Below, piece by piece: positions 7,399 through 15,943 of a DNA stretch of 64,000 nucleotides. The stretch covers positions 1 through 64,000 of the forward strand of contig DAVZID010000004.1 of assembly GCA_052273485.1 (NCBI GenBank), given 5' to 3'. How positions within the stretch are numbered: the first letter of the stretch is position 1; each line of letters begins with the position of its first letter. The translations under genes were made by a program, and so were the position numbers. A model generated the notes under the pieces. The model was not told where the DNA came from. It did no database searches and saw only the letters and a list, made by a program, of their open reading frames with translations. This stretch comes from Anthropogastromicrobium sp052273485. GTDB lineage: Bacteria > Bacillota > Clostridia > Lachnospirales > Lachnospiraceae.

Positions 7399-8916
7399 AT
7401 GTCTGGTTTTCATACATACAAAGAAACTCTTGAAGGAAAAAAGATCATTTTTCTTGGCAGTTCCGTTACTTATGGAGCCTGTGCCATGGGCCAATCTTTT
7501 ATCGAGGCATTAGCAGAAAAAGATGGAATTGTTGCCATTAAAGAAGCTGTCAGCGGAACACTTCTTGTTGATGAGGATGTTGCCGATGGCAAATCGTATA
7601 TTGCACGACTGGCGACCATTGATCCAAACACAAAAGCAGATGCGTTTGTCTGCCAGCTCTCTACAAATGATGCCACTCATAATAAACTGCTTGGAACCGT
7701 TTCCGATTCCTATGCCAAAGAAAGCTTTGATACAAAGACCATAGCAGGCGCAATTGAATTTATTATTGCATATGCCAAACAAACCTGGCATTGCCCGGTA
7801 CTCTTTTACACAGGAACGAAGTATGACAGTGCGCTCTACCAAAAGATGGTTGAATTATTGCTTGCCATACAGGCAAAATGGCAGATTGATGTGATTGATT
7901 TATGGAATGACAAAGAAATGAATCAGGTTTTACCAGATGATTATAAGCGTTACATGGCGGACCCGATTCATCCTACAAGAGATGGCTATCGTGAATGGTG
8001 GTTGCCAAAATTTGAGGAAGGTATCGCACTTTCTTTGACCCGAAAACATACAATTGACATTTCAAGATTTGTTGAGAAAGCAAAGGCTCTTGGCGTTCTT
8101 GGTGTAAAAATCACTCAACACGATGAATTAAAAGCAGAATGGCTTAGCGAGGGAGAATGCCGCAGAAATATTTATTCGGCAAGTAAAAGTTTTACATCTT
8201 GCGCAATGGGATTTGCCGTACAGGAAGGACTTATTTCGCTTGATGAAAAGCTTACCGATGCATTCGCAGACGATATTCCAAAAAATCCAGATGAAAATCT
8301 AAAAAAAGCGACGGTGCGTGATCTTTTGACGATGTGTCTTGGACAGGAATCTGGGCACTTAATGGGTGCACAGCGACCGCTCTATCAGGAAGATGATTGG
8401 GTTAAGATGTCACTTGCAATTCCATTCGTCTATAAGCCAGGAACTCATTTTGTCTATAATAATGTCGGTCCTTATCTGGCAGGCATACTTGTGCAGAGAC
8501 GTTCTGGAACGGATCTGGTATCGTATCTGATACCACGACTTTTTAAACATCTTGGTATCAAACGACCAACCTGGGAAATTGATCCACTTGGCAATACGTT
8601 TGGTGCCGGCGGCTTGTTTCTTACTCTTTCTGAGCTTCACACATTTGGTCTATTCTATTTAAAGAAGGGCAAATGGAACGGAAAACAATTACTCAATGCC
8701 GCATGGATTGAGGAAAGTACAAAGCCATCAGACACGGAGCAATATGCCTATCTGTTCTGGCGTGGAAAGTACAATTCCTATCGTGCCGATGGCAAATATT
8801 CACAGCTTTCCATTGTACTGCCCGACGCAGATGCCGTCGTATCCGTTGTCGCAGAATGCCGCAACGGTGATGAACTGATGCAAGCAGTAAATGACTTGAT
8901 CTGTGCACAATTGTAA
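7399..8916 (+). CDS. SGNH/GDSL hydrolase fused to a class C beta-lactamase-like serine hydrolase
   Basis: This 505-residue two-domain enzyme is the only substantial plus-strand gene in the window. Residues 1-215 form an SGNH esterase domain: nucleophile block IIFLGSSVTYG (about 15-25), QLSTNDATHNK (about 86-96), and catalytic Asp/His in DPIHPTRDGY. Residues about 225-505 form a penicillin-binding/beta-lactamase-like domain with the SxxK motif in YSASKSF and YxN in FVYNNVGPYL. No signal peptide is visible, so it is probably cytoplasmic. AAAGGAGGG lies 7 bases before the ATG. The fusion suggests removal of acyl groups from a small molecule or glycan; the substrate is unknown. Confidence 0.85.
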   Translation: MSGFHTYKETLEGKKIIFLGSSVTYGACAMGQSFIEALAEKDGIVAIKEAVSGTLLVDEDVADGKSYIARLATIDPNTKADAFVCQLSTNDATHNKLLGTVSDSYAKESFDTKTIAGAIEFIIAYAKQTWHCPVLFYTGTKYDSALYQKMVELLLAIQAKWQIDVIDLWNDKEMNQVLPDDYKRYMADPIHPTRDGYREWWLPKFEEGIALSLTRKHTIDISRFVEKAKALGVLGVKITQHDELKAEWLSEGECRRNIYSASKSFTSCAMGFAVQEGLISLDEKLTDAFADDIPKNPDENLKKATVRDLLTMCLGQESGHLMGAQRPLYQEDDWVKMSLAIPFVYKPGTHFVYNNVGPYLAGILVQRRSGTDLVSYLIPRLFKHLGIKRPTWEIDPLGNTFGAGGLFLTLSELHTFGLFYLKKGKWNGKQLLNAAWIEESTKPSDTEQYAYLFWRGKYNSYRADGKYSQLSIVLPDADAVVSVVAECRNGDELMQAVNDLICAQL

Positions 8917-8963
8917 CTATTATAACTCGTGCTCAACTTGGCAATTCCAATAAACAAATAAAA

Positions 8964-9012
8964 ATGATGTTGGGGTCAAAAGGTATTTTGCCCCCAACTG
9001 ATACCCACGAAT
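8964..9012 (-). repeat. 49-bp hairpin repeat, copy 2
   Basis: This copy is 48/49 identical to 4334-4382 and in the same orientation relative to minus-strand genes. It sits between the convergent ends of the SGNH fusion gene and rlmH. Read on the minus strand, the stem is followed by CATCATTTTTATTTG, so it could end rlmH transcription, and read on the plus strand it could end the fusion gene. It is an intergenic hairpin element. Confidence 0.85.
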
Positions 9013-9068
9013 TACTCCGTTGCGATGCAACTGCTCGTGATACAATTACCTACAATGCTTTATTGCCA

Positions 9069-9548
9069 TTACTTATGGTACGGCTCGTTCTTCTGAATGC
9101 GAAAGCAGCGATAAATCTGCTCAAGCAAAATCACACGCATCATCTGATGAGGAAAGGTTAGCGCTGAAAAGCTAAGCTTCTCATCCGCACGCGCAAGCAC
9201 CTTTTTGCTAAGGCCAAGGGAACCTCCAATCACAAAAACAAGATGTGACCGTCCCGCCACGGTAAGCTTTTCCAAATGTTTTGAGAGTGCTACGGAATCA
9301 TACTGCTTTCCATCAATGGCTAATGCGATGACATATCCATCCTTCGGACAACGTGCAAGCAGACGATCCCCTTCTTTATCCTTGATCTGTTCGCACAGCA
9401 GATCACTTGCCTGATCTGGTGTCTTCTCATCCTCGACCTCGACAAGCTCAAGCTTTGTATACAGTCCGAGGCGCTTTGAATATTCTGCGATGGCCTGTTT
9501 CCAGTAGCTTTCCTTTAGTTTTCCAACGGTTACTATCGTAATTTTCAA
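9069..9548 (-). CDS. rlmH: 23S rRNA (pseudouridine-1915 N3) methyltransferase RlmH
   Basis: RlmH methylates pseudouridine 1915 in helix 69 of 23S rRNA, acting on the 70S ribosome with SAM. The 159 residues equal the family length. The SPOUT trefoil-knot signatures are present: LVFVIGGSLGLSK for SAM binding, LSFSALTFPHQMMRVILLEQ, and the C-terminal EPYHK that reaches the active site. The start codon appears to be TTG, preceded by AAAGGTAC at a normal distance. The next gene upstream on the same strand is 5-formyl-THF cyclo-ligase, 27 bp away. Confidence 0.97.
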   Translation of the reverse strand: MKITIVTVGKLKESYWKQAIAEYSKRLGLYTKLELVEVEDEKTPDQASDLLCEQIKDKEGDRLLARCPKDGYVIALAIDGKQYDSVALSKHLEKLTVAGRSHLVFVIGGSLGLSKKVLARADEKLSFSALTFPHQMMRVILLEQIYRCFRIQKNEPYHK

Positions 9549-9575
9549 CTTTTGTACCTTTCTTTCTGATTTCTT

Positions 9576-10160
9576 TTATTCTGATACATAACATTTCTTC
9601 TGCGTCACAACAAAGTCAAGTTGCCTGTCATGTTCCTCGCTTGGAATCGCATCATAAATCTGCTCCTCGAATGCATAGCCAATCGTAACAGCTTTCGGAT
9701 ATAGTTGCAGATAACGGTCATAGTAACCACCACCGTATCCCATGCGCAGCCCATCCCGTGTAAACGCACATCCCGGCACAAGAATCAAGCTATTCTCATC
9801 TGGCTGAACGATCGTACAGTCCTCTCTGGGCTCTAAAATTCCATATGCACCCTTTACACAATCATCCAATGATGCAATACGGCAAAATATCATTGTGCCA
9901 TTGCCCTGCTGGTTCTCTGAACGGAGCACTCTCGGCACTGCAACGCATTTATGTGCAGCAAATGCCTGCTCAAGAACGGGCATTGTCTCTGCCTCACTGC
10001 GATATGCCATATAGGCCAAAATCATATTCGCGTTCTGGTACGTCTGCGTAGCAAATAAATTTTTGGCGATCTGTATGGATTTTTCCTTCCGATTCGTAAT
10101 CTCAGCTCGCCATCTTAATGCAGACTTACGAAACGTACGTTTTTCTTCTTCTATCGTCAT
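9576..10160 (-). CDS. 5-formyltetrahydrofolate cyclo-ligase
   Basis: The enzyme (5,10-methenyl-THF synthetase) converts 5-formyl-THF to 5,10-methenyl-THF with ATP, recycling folate. The 194 residues fit the family. Characteristic stretches are RKSALRWRAEI at the N-terminus, ANMILAYMAYRSEAET (about 40-55), and the nucleotide-binding loop LVPGCAFTRDGLRMGYGGGY followed by YDRYL. The ATG follows GAGGGAGC. It is cotranscribed with rlmH. Confidence 0.95.
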   Translation of the reverse strand: MTIEEEKRTFRKSALRWRAEITNRKEKSIQIAKNLFATQTYQNANMILAYMAYRSEAETMPVLEQAFAAHKCVAVPRVLRSENQQGNGTMIFCRIASLDDCVKGAYGILEPREDCTIVQPDENSLILVPGCAFTRDGLRMGYGGGYYDRYLQLYPKAVTIGYAFEEQIYDAIPSEEHDRQLDFVVTQKKCYVSE

Positions 10161-10207
10161 ATGAAGCTCCCTCTACAACTTCTTTTTGTTTCTTCACACT
10201 TTCGCCT

Positions 10208-10290
10208 GACTCCGAGAGCAGACACTTACAACCGCAACGCCGTAAAGCGAAGCGGTCAGGCTTGCGGTGTAAGTTGTCTATCGAGGAGTC
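10208..10290. repeat. Large imperfect inverted repeat (83 bp)
   Basis: Outer arms GACTCC...CTTACAACCGCAA (10208-10237) and TTGCGGTGTAAG...GGAGTC (10262-10290) pair over about 28 bases with small bulges. The loop (about 10238-10261) holds a further GC-rich mini-stem, CGCCGTAAAGCGAAGCGGTC. It fills most of the 158-bp gap between the cyclo-ligase and the FAD dehydrogenase gene. It could be a structured leader or a palindromic mobile element; I could not match it to a known RNA family. Confidence 0.6.
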
Positions 10291-10318
10291 TTGTAACATA
10301 GTATTATAGTATCACATA

Positions 10319-11902
10319 TCACGGGCAGAAACGCTTTGCAATCCACTCCGCAGCGCGAATGCCATCCATCGCTGCCGACGTGATGCCGCCTGCATAACCT
10401 GCACCCTCACCACACGGGTACAGTCCGCGCACATTGCTCTCACCATTCTCATCGCGCACCATGCGAAGCGGCGATGAGGTACGACTCTCTACGCCGAGAA
10501 GCAACGCATCCTCTCTTGCAAAGCCATGAATCTTGCGGTCAAATGCTGGAATTGCCTCACACAGTGCCTCGGTAAGAGGCTTTGGAAGTACCTGGTTTAA
10601 GTCTGCGAATGCATAGGCGCCCTTCGTGCATGGTTTGACATCGCCAAATCCTGTTGAAACGCGTCCATCCTTGAAATCACCAAAGAGCTGCAGCGGAATT
10701 TTACTATTCCCTGCGCGGTACGCTGCCTGCTCAAGACTTCGCTGGAAGGCAACTCCACCCATATAGGACGAATCTGGAAAATCCTGCGGCGTAACGGTAA
10801 CGATCAGCGCCGAATTTGCATTCCTGCTGTCCCGTGCATGATAGCTCATTCCATTTACGGCAAGGCCGCCTTTTTCGCTTGATGCATTAACAACAAAACC
10901 GCCTGGACACATGCAAAAACTGTACACGCCACGTCCATTTGCCGCCTGATGCGTCAGCTTGTAGCTGGCTGCGCCAAGCGATGGAATCTGTGCTGCTCCA
11001 TATTGGGAAATGTTAATCATCTCCTGCGGATGCTCGATACGCACGCCAACAGCAAAGGATTTGGGCTCCATGTGAATATGTTTTCCAAGCATTGCGAACG
11101 TATCGCGTGCGCTATGACCGGTTGCAAGAACAAGTGTCTCACACGCAATGTACTCCGTCTGATTCACCCAAATTCCGGCAAGTGCACCATCTCTCACATC
11201 AAGATCGGTCATACAGCTGTCAAAACGCACCTCTGCGCCATACTCCAAGATGCTTTTTCTCATACGAACAATTACATCTTTTAATACATCGGTTCCGATA
11301 TGAGGCTTTTGCTGGTATAAAATTTCCTCCGGTGCTCCGTGCTCAACAAAAATCTCAAGAACCTTACGATTTCGCATAAACTTGTCCTTAACAAGTGTGT
11401 TGAGCTTTCCATCGGAAAACGTACCTGCGCCGCCCTCTCCAAAGGAAACATTTGTTTTCTCATCAAGCTCTCCTGTATTCCAGAAATGCTCGACCTTCTG
11501 GGAGCGACGCTCGACATCGGCTCCACGCTCCAAAAGGATCGGACGATAGCCGTGCTTAGCGAGCAGATAGCCGCAGAAAAGTCCCGCAGGACCAGTTCCA
11601 ATGATGACTGGATGATGCTTTTGCTGCACCTCTCCTGCTTTTGGAAACGTATAGGTCTGCCCGGAAGCAATCACAATGGACGGATTATGAAGCTTTTTTA
11701 CAATTGTCTGCTCATTGTCCACCTCTGCCTCAATCAGATAGACGAAGAAAAGCTCTGGCTTTTTTCTTGCATCAATGGACTGGCGCAGAATCTTCCAGCT
11801 CTTTAAGTGACTGCTCGAAATTTTTAGCTGCTTACATATTTTTTCTTCCAATTGAGCCTTACTATGGCCGCATGGAAGTTTTAATGAATTGATCTGTATC
11901 AT
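10319..11902 (-). CDS. FAD-dependent dehydrogenase, COG2509 type
   Basis: This predicted flavoprotein has 527 residues. An N-terminal domain of about 85 residues (IKSLKL-type start, LEEKICKQLKISSSHLKSWK) precedes an FAD-binding Rossmann fold with the dinucleotide motif PVIIGTGPAGLFCGYLLAKH (about 97-116) and ILLERGADVERR. Also visible are VSFGEGGAGTFSDGKLNTLV and a C-terminal GLYPCGEGAGYAGGITSAAM flavin-contact segment. The family is widespread in Clostridia and of unknown substrate. The gene follows a second FAD protein gene with adjoining or slightly overlapping ends, so the two are probably coupled. Confidence 0.88.
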   Translation of the reverse strand: MIQINSLKLPCGHSKAQLEEKICKQLKISSSHLKSWKILRQSIDARKKPELFFVYLIEAEVDNEQTIVKKLHNPSIVIASGQTYTFPKAGEVQQKHHPVIIGTGPAGLFCGYLLAKHGYRPILLERGADVERRSQKVEHFWNTGELDEKTNVSFGEGGAGTFSDGKLNTLVKDKFMRNRKVLEIFVEHGAPEEILYQQKPHIGTDVLKDVIVRMRKSILEYGAEVRFDSCMTDLDVRDGALAGIWVNQTEYIACETLVLATGHSARDTFAMLGKHIHMEPKSFAVGVRIEHPQEMINISQYGAAQIPSLGAASYKLTHQAANGRGVYSFCMCPGGFVVNASSEKGGLAVNGMSYHARDSRNANSALIVTVTPQDFPDSSYMGGVAFQRSLEQAAYRAGNSKIPLQLFGDFKDGRVSTGFGDVKPCTKGAYAFADLNQVLPKPLTEALCEAIPAFDRKIHGFAREDALLLGVESRTSSPLRMVRDENGESNVRGLYPCGEGAGYAGGITSAAMDGIRAAEWIAKRFCP

Positions 11903-13191
11903 CTATTTTTCCCTCTGCTTTTCTGTGCATTATGACCTTTTGTATCTTCTTTATTCTTTTTTGTATGCGCTTTGCTTGCACTCGCCACTGCTTTTCCCGC
12001 AAGTGTGCCAGTTGCCCATGCCCAGTGTAGATTATAGCCACCGCAGATTCCATCCACATCAAGAAACTCCCCTGTCAGATACAATCCTGGCACATGAATG
12101 CACTCCATTGTCTCTGGATTGATTTCACGAAGATCGACTCCGCCTGCGCACACCTGTGACTGGCTGACCGGATTGGTCCCCGTAATTGTCACGCGATATT
12201 CCTTTGCAAGTGCCGCTAACTGTTCACAATCAGCCCGTCGCATCGGACGGTCAATGGCAATCCTTGCCTTTCGACAAAGTGCCTGAACAAGTTTCGAGTT
12301 CCACAATCCACACAGCTGTCCCTGTGCGCTTCGCTCAGGAAAGCTTGCACGCACACGAAAATCTTCCAATAACTCATCCTTTGTCATAGATGGCATAAAA
12401 TCAAGCACTGCCTCTGTCTTTTTCTTTTTTAACAGCGAATACGAGGCATATCGGCTCACCTGAAAAACAGGAATACCGGAGATTCCATAATCGGTTAACT
12501 GCACTTCTCCTGTATCTGCGCTCATACGCCGTTTTTCTGAAAACAGCGTAACAGTTGCCTGCACGCGCACACCACTCCAAAGCTTTCCCACTGGATCTTT
12601 CTCCTGAACAAGTGCCGTCAGTGCCGGAACAGTCGGCTGCACCTTTAAGCCAAGCGCGCGGCAAAGACCTTGTGGATCGGCAAGTTTTCCTGCCTTCAGT
12701 CCAGCGAGACTGCCTGCCGCTAAAACCAACGCATCACTTGCGAAGCGCTCCCCTTGTCCCGTGGTCACTTCAAATCCATCACGCGTCTTTTTGATCTGCT
12801 TTACCGGTGAATCGGTATGTATCACAATTTGCAGCCGTTTTGCCTCCATTAGAAGGCACTCAGCAACCGAAGCTGCCTGACCAGAAGACGGATACAGATA
12901 GCCATCGCGCGCACTTGGCCGAATGCCAAGCTCCTTTAAATAGTCGATTGCTGCAGACGTCGGATACTGCGAGAGCACAACCTCTGCCCGCTGCAGTGAT
13001 GCACTTCGATAGCAGGAAAGCTCCATTTTTTCATTCGTGTAGTTGCATTTTCCATTTCCGGTTGCAAGGATTTTCTTCGCGGGGCGATCCTGTGCTTCTA
13101 AGATATGAACCTCACATCCTCCTCGGGCGGCATAAATCGCTGCTGTCAGACCAGATGCGCCAGCTCCAATGACAAGCACCTGTGTTTTCAT
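11899..13191 (-). CDS. HI0933/BaiN-like NAD(P)/FAD-dependent oxidoreductase
   Basis: This flavoprotein of 430 residues has an FAD-binding start, VLVIGAGASGLTAAIYAARG (about 5-24), the segment ILATGNGKCNYTN (about 42-54), which is a hallmark of this family, LVLAAGSLAG, and a C-terminal GLYLTGEFLDVDGICGGYNL. The family includes BaiN-type proteins named from bile-acid clusters, but most members have no proven substrate and nothing here points to bile acids. The last 20-25 residues are a Lys/Arg-rich tail. It is coupled to the COG2509 gene downstream. Confidence 0.88.
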   Translation of the reverse strand: MKTQVLVIGAGASGLTAAIYAARGGCEVHILEAQDRPAKKILATGNGKCNYTNEKMELSCYRSASLQRAEVVLSQYPTSAAIDYLKELGIRPSARDGYLYPSSGQAASVAECLLMEAKRLQIVIHTDSPVKQIKKTRDGFEVTTGQGERFASDALVLAAGSLAGLKAGKLADPQGLCRALGLKVQPTVPALTALVQEKDPVGKLWSGVRVQATVTLFSEKRRMSADTGEVQLTDYGISGIPVFQVSRYASYSLLKKKKTEAVLDFMPSMTKDELLEDFRVRASFPERSAQGQLCGLWNSKLVQALCRKARIAIDRPMRRADCEQLAALAKEYRVTITGTNPVSQSQVCAGGVDLREINPETMECIHVPGLYLTGEFLDVDGICGGYNLHWAWATGTLAGKAVASASKAHTKKNKEDTKGHNAQKSRGKNR

Positions 13192-13219
13192 AAAGTCTTC
13201 CTTTCCTTAAAATTAGTAA

Positions 13220-13627
13220 TTATTCACAACAATTATAAAATTTCCGAATACGAAGCGTACTCCAGTCCATCTCGATCAGCTCACAGCCAACATAGCCACA
13301 CGCCATATCGCCTTCCTCTTTCATATGGGATGCATCCGACAAAAAGAAGCGAAGTTCCTCTTCATCCATTCCGACCAAGCGCACATCCCAGTACGGCTTT
13401 ACTGAAATCAACTGTCCAGTATCTGCGCTACATTTCTCCAAAAAAATATCCATCTGTGCGGTCACGCGCACTTTACTTTTTGACTTTGACGGCAAACGAA
13501 ACAGGTCTTCTCTCTGTTCTTTTTTTGACCACGCATTTTTTGCTGCCTGCCTTGTCACAAAAAAGCTTGTCTGCTCGATTGTCAAAAACAATGCCGCAAC
13601 AGCAAGAAAACGAATTGCATACTTCAC
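13220..13627 (-). CDS. Small membrane-anchored or secreted protein of unknown function
   Basis: From the GTG encoding VKYAIRFLAVAALFLTIEQ the product has 135 residues; AAAGGTGG lies just upstream, while a TTG at 13654 is an alternative. An N-terminal hydrophobic helix (about residues 3-19) suggests a signal anchor. The rest is a soluble domain with VRVTAQMDIFLEKCSADTGQ and DVRLVGMDEEELRFFLSDA. No family is recognised. It lies 28 bp upstream of the BaiN-like gene on the same strand, so it may share a transcript with the two FAD proteins. Confidence 0.6.
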   Translation of the reverse strand: MKYAIRFLAVAALFLTIEQTSFFVTRQAAKNAWSKKEQREDLFRLPSKSKSKVRVTAQMDIFLEKCSADTGQLISVKPYWDVRLVGMDEEELRFFLSDASHMKEEGDMACGYVGCELIEMDWSTLRIRKFYNCCE

Positions 13628-13749
13628 ACAAGCACCACCTTTCCCGGCACACAATTTGTGCCAGTTCCAATGTTTTTTCTTATGTAAAGTATGGATTCGT
13701 TTTCATCTGATTATTCCTACATACTACATAGAATTCATTCTTATCTACT

Positions 13750-15387
13750 TTACAGTAGCTTGCACTTCTTTGCAATGCGAATTAACAAAGTTCCCTTTGG
13801 CAAATCCTTCATTGCACTTTCGGTAAGCAACTTGATCTTAACGGCTGCTGCAAAGTATACAACTACCGCTACCACTACTGAGATCAGCATCGGAATTGCT
13901 TTTCCTAAGAACTGATGCAATAACTGGTAGCATCCAAAGCAGACAACACCCATAATTGCGGACGCCACGATCGGTTTTACAAATAACGTCATCACATCCG
14001 GTCGATACTCCAGTATCTTACTGATCGAATAGAAATTCAGGATCGTAATCACAAGCGCATAAATGACGTAACTGATAATAACGCCATAGATTCCCATGTT
14101 AAAGCCAAGGCAAAGAATCAACAATACCACAACATGAACGGCCATTGCAATCAGTGAATGACATACAGGGAGATTCATCCGATCGATTCCCTGAAGAATC
14201 GAGTTTGTGATTGTCGAGAAGGAGAATGTGATAACCGCCGGACAAACAACCTGCAGATACGTGCTTGCAGAGCTAGTATCACTTGAGAATAACGTCTTAA
14301 TAATCGGATTTGCCAGTACCAGCAAACCGACTGCAGACGGAAATGCTAAAATCGAGATAAAGCGAAGAATCGCATTGACCTTAGCCTTTGCAGTCTGCTC
14401 ATCTCCAAGTGCATAGGCAGCCGTCAGTGTTGGTACAAGCGATACCGCCATCGCTGACGAGATGGATACCGGAATGTGAACCAGAAGCAATGCCTTCGCA
14501 TTGTAAGCGCCCCACATGCTGTCCTTTACATCTTCCATACCCTTTGATGCCATAATATTGTTAAACAAACTTCCATCTACTAACTCGATCAAATTGTACA
14601 GCGCGGTACTTAAAATAACTGGCAATGCGATGGACAACATCAAACAGAAAATATCTTTATATTCCTGCTGGGTTCCTGTCTTATCACGGCTGATGTTGAC
14701 TGCCAGAATCTTACGATATGCCACAAACAAAATAAAGCAAAAGATTAGTCCTGCAAGCGCACCTGCACCCGTTCCGATCGCACCACCTGCTGCACCCCAT
14801 GCATAGCCTAAATCGGCAGTACCGTTTGTAAGATCCATTCCGTGACCGAAATCAAACAAAAAATACGCAAACACAACCGACATGATTGCATTGATCAGAC
14901 CTTCTACAATCTGAGAAATCGCTGTCGGAAGTGTATTCTGAAGGCCCTGGAAAAATCCACGGAATACACCGAGCAGTGCCATAATCAAAATGGTTGGTGC
15001 CATAAAGCGAAGTGCAATCGCTGCCAGCTCACTGTGGAAAAATACCCTTGTAAAAAACTGTGCGCCAACAAGCACAATCAGGCCAAACGTGGTACCAATA
15101 CCGATCGCAAATACAACTGCACAAATAAAGACTCTCTTTACATTGCGCCACTGTCCAAGCTGTGCCTTTGCGGAAACCATCTTTGATACGGCAAGTGGAA
15201 GGCTGTATGACGATAACAGCAGTAAAATCGTATAAACGCTGTATGCATACGAGTAAAATCCATTTCCCTTATCACCGATGATTGCCGTCATCGGAATACG
15301 ATAGATCATTCCCATGACACGCACTAATATCGACGCAATCGCAAGAATACTTCCCTGCGCGATAAAATCATTTTTCTTTTTTTTCAT
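13750..15387 (-). CDS. SpoVB/MurJ-like polysaccharide biosynthesis flippase
   Basis: This polytopic MOP-superfamily lipid flippase has 545 residues and about 14 hydrophobic helices. It opens with FIAQGSILAIASILVRVMGM and IYRIPMTAIIGDKGNGFYSY, the N-terminal pattern of SpoVB/YtgP proteins that move lipid-linked cell-wall precursors or act in spore cortex synthesis. FRGFFQGLQNTLPTAISQI (about 165) is also typical. It could be SpoVB itself or a vegetative MurJ-type paralogue. It lies between the FAD gene cluster and ybeY. Confidence 0.88.
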   Translation of the reverse strand: MKKKKNDFIAQGSILAIASILVRVMGMIYRIPMTAIIGDKGNGFYSYAYSVYTILLLLSSYSLPLAVSKMVSAKAQLGQWRNVKRVFICAVVFAIGIGTTFGLIVLVGAQFFTRVFFHSELAAIALRFMAPTILIMALLGVFRGFFQGLQNTLPTAISQIVEGLINAIMSVVFAYFLFDFGHGMDLTNGTADLGYAWGAAGGAIGTGAGALAGLIFCFILFVAYRKILAVNISRDKTGTQQEYKDIFCLMLSIALPVILSTALYNLIELVDGSLFNNIMASKGMEDVKDSMWGAYNAKALLLVHIPVSISSAMAVSLVPTLTAAYALGDEQTAKAKVNAILRFISILAFPSAVGLLVLANPIIKTLFSSDTSSASTYLQVVCPAVITFSFSTITNSILQGIDRMNLPVCHSLIAMAVHVVVLLILCLGFNMGIYGVIISYVIYALVITILNFYSISKILEYRPDVMTLFVKPIVASAIMGVVCFGCYQLLHQFLGKAIPMLISVVVAVVVYFAAAVKIKLLTESAMKDLPKGTLLIRIAKKCKLL

Positions 15388-15435
15388 TACAAAATTTTCC
15401 CTTTCCTGCCGCTAACCAGGGATTTTCCCTGCGAC

Positions 15436-15933
15436 TTATCTGAGAATTGATAATCCGTTCAATATCTCTCTTTGGCGAGCCTCCATCTGCTCGCGTTCTT
15501 CCTCCTCCATATGGTCATAGCCAAACAGATGAAGCATACTGTGCGCAACTAAAAAGCCTAGCTCGCGCTCTAATGAATGGCCATAGCTTTCGGCCTGCTC
15601 ATATACCTTGTCCACTGAAATGATGATATCACCAAGTACCAACTCTCCGGTCTCAAAGTTAAAATAGTCCTCGGAGGCATCCTCCAACGGATCAAAATCC
15701 GCCGGCTTATTGTAATCGACCATCGGGAAGGATAGAACATCGGTCGGACGGTCAATTCCCCTATACTCTTTGTTAATCGCATGGATTTCTTCGTTATTTG
15801 TTAAGAGTACATTCACTTCTGCCTCATACGGACATTTTTCATAATCCATGCAGCCCATGACTACGCGCTCGATTAACGCCTTATAGTCAAATGGCAGTTC
15901 CTTTGAAGCTTCATTCTCAATTGTAATTGTCAT
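15436..15933 (-). CDS. ybeY: Endoribonuclease YbeY
   Basis: YbeY is a single-strand-specific metallo-endoribonuclease that acts in 16S rRNA 3'-end maturation and ribosome quality control. From the ATG encoding MTITIENEASKELPF, preceded by TGGAGAG, it has 165 residues, the family size; an upstream reading to 16047 would run into phoH and is rejected. The zinc-binding HxxxHxxxxxH signature is HSMLHLFGYDH near the C-terminus, and NKEYRGIDRPTDVLSFP is also typical. It begins 10 bp after the phoH stop, the usual gene pair. Confidence 0.96.
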   Translation of the reverse strand: MTITIENEASKELPFDYKALIERVVMGCMDYEKCPYEAEVNVLLTNNEEIHAINKEYRGIDRPTDVLSFPMVDYNKPADFDPLEDASEDYFNFETGELVLGDIIISVDKVYEQAESYGHSLERELGFLVAHSMLHLFGYDHMEEEEREQMEARQREILNGLSILR

Positions 15934-15943
15934 ACGCTCTCCA

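Noticed and set aside
11899..13191. Bile-acid role for the BaiN-like protein
   Set aside because: No other bai-type genes are nearby and the HI0933 family is broad; the name alone does not support a bile-acid pathway.
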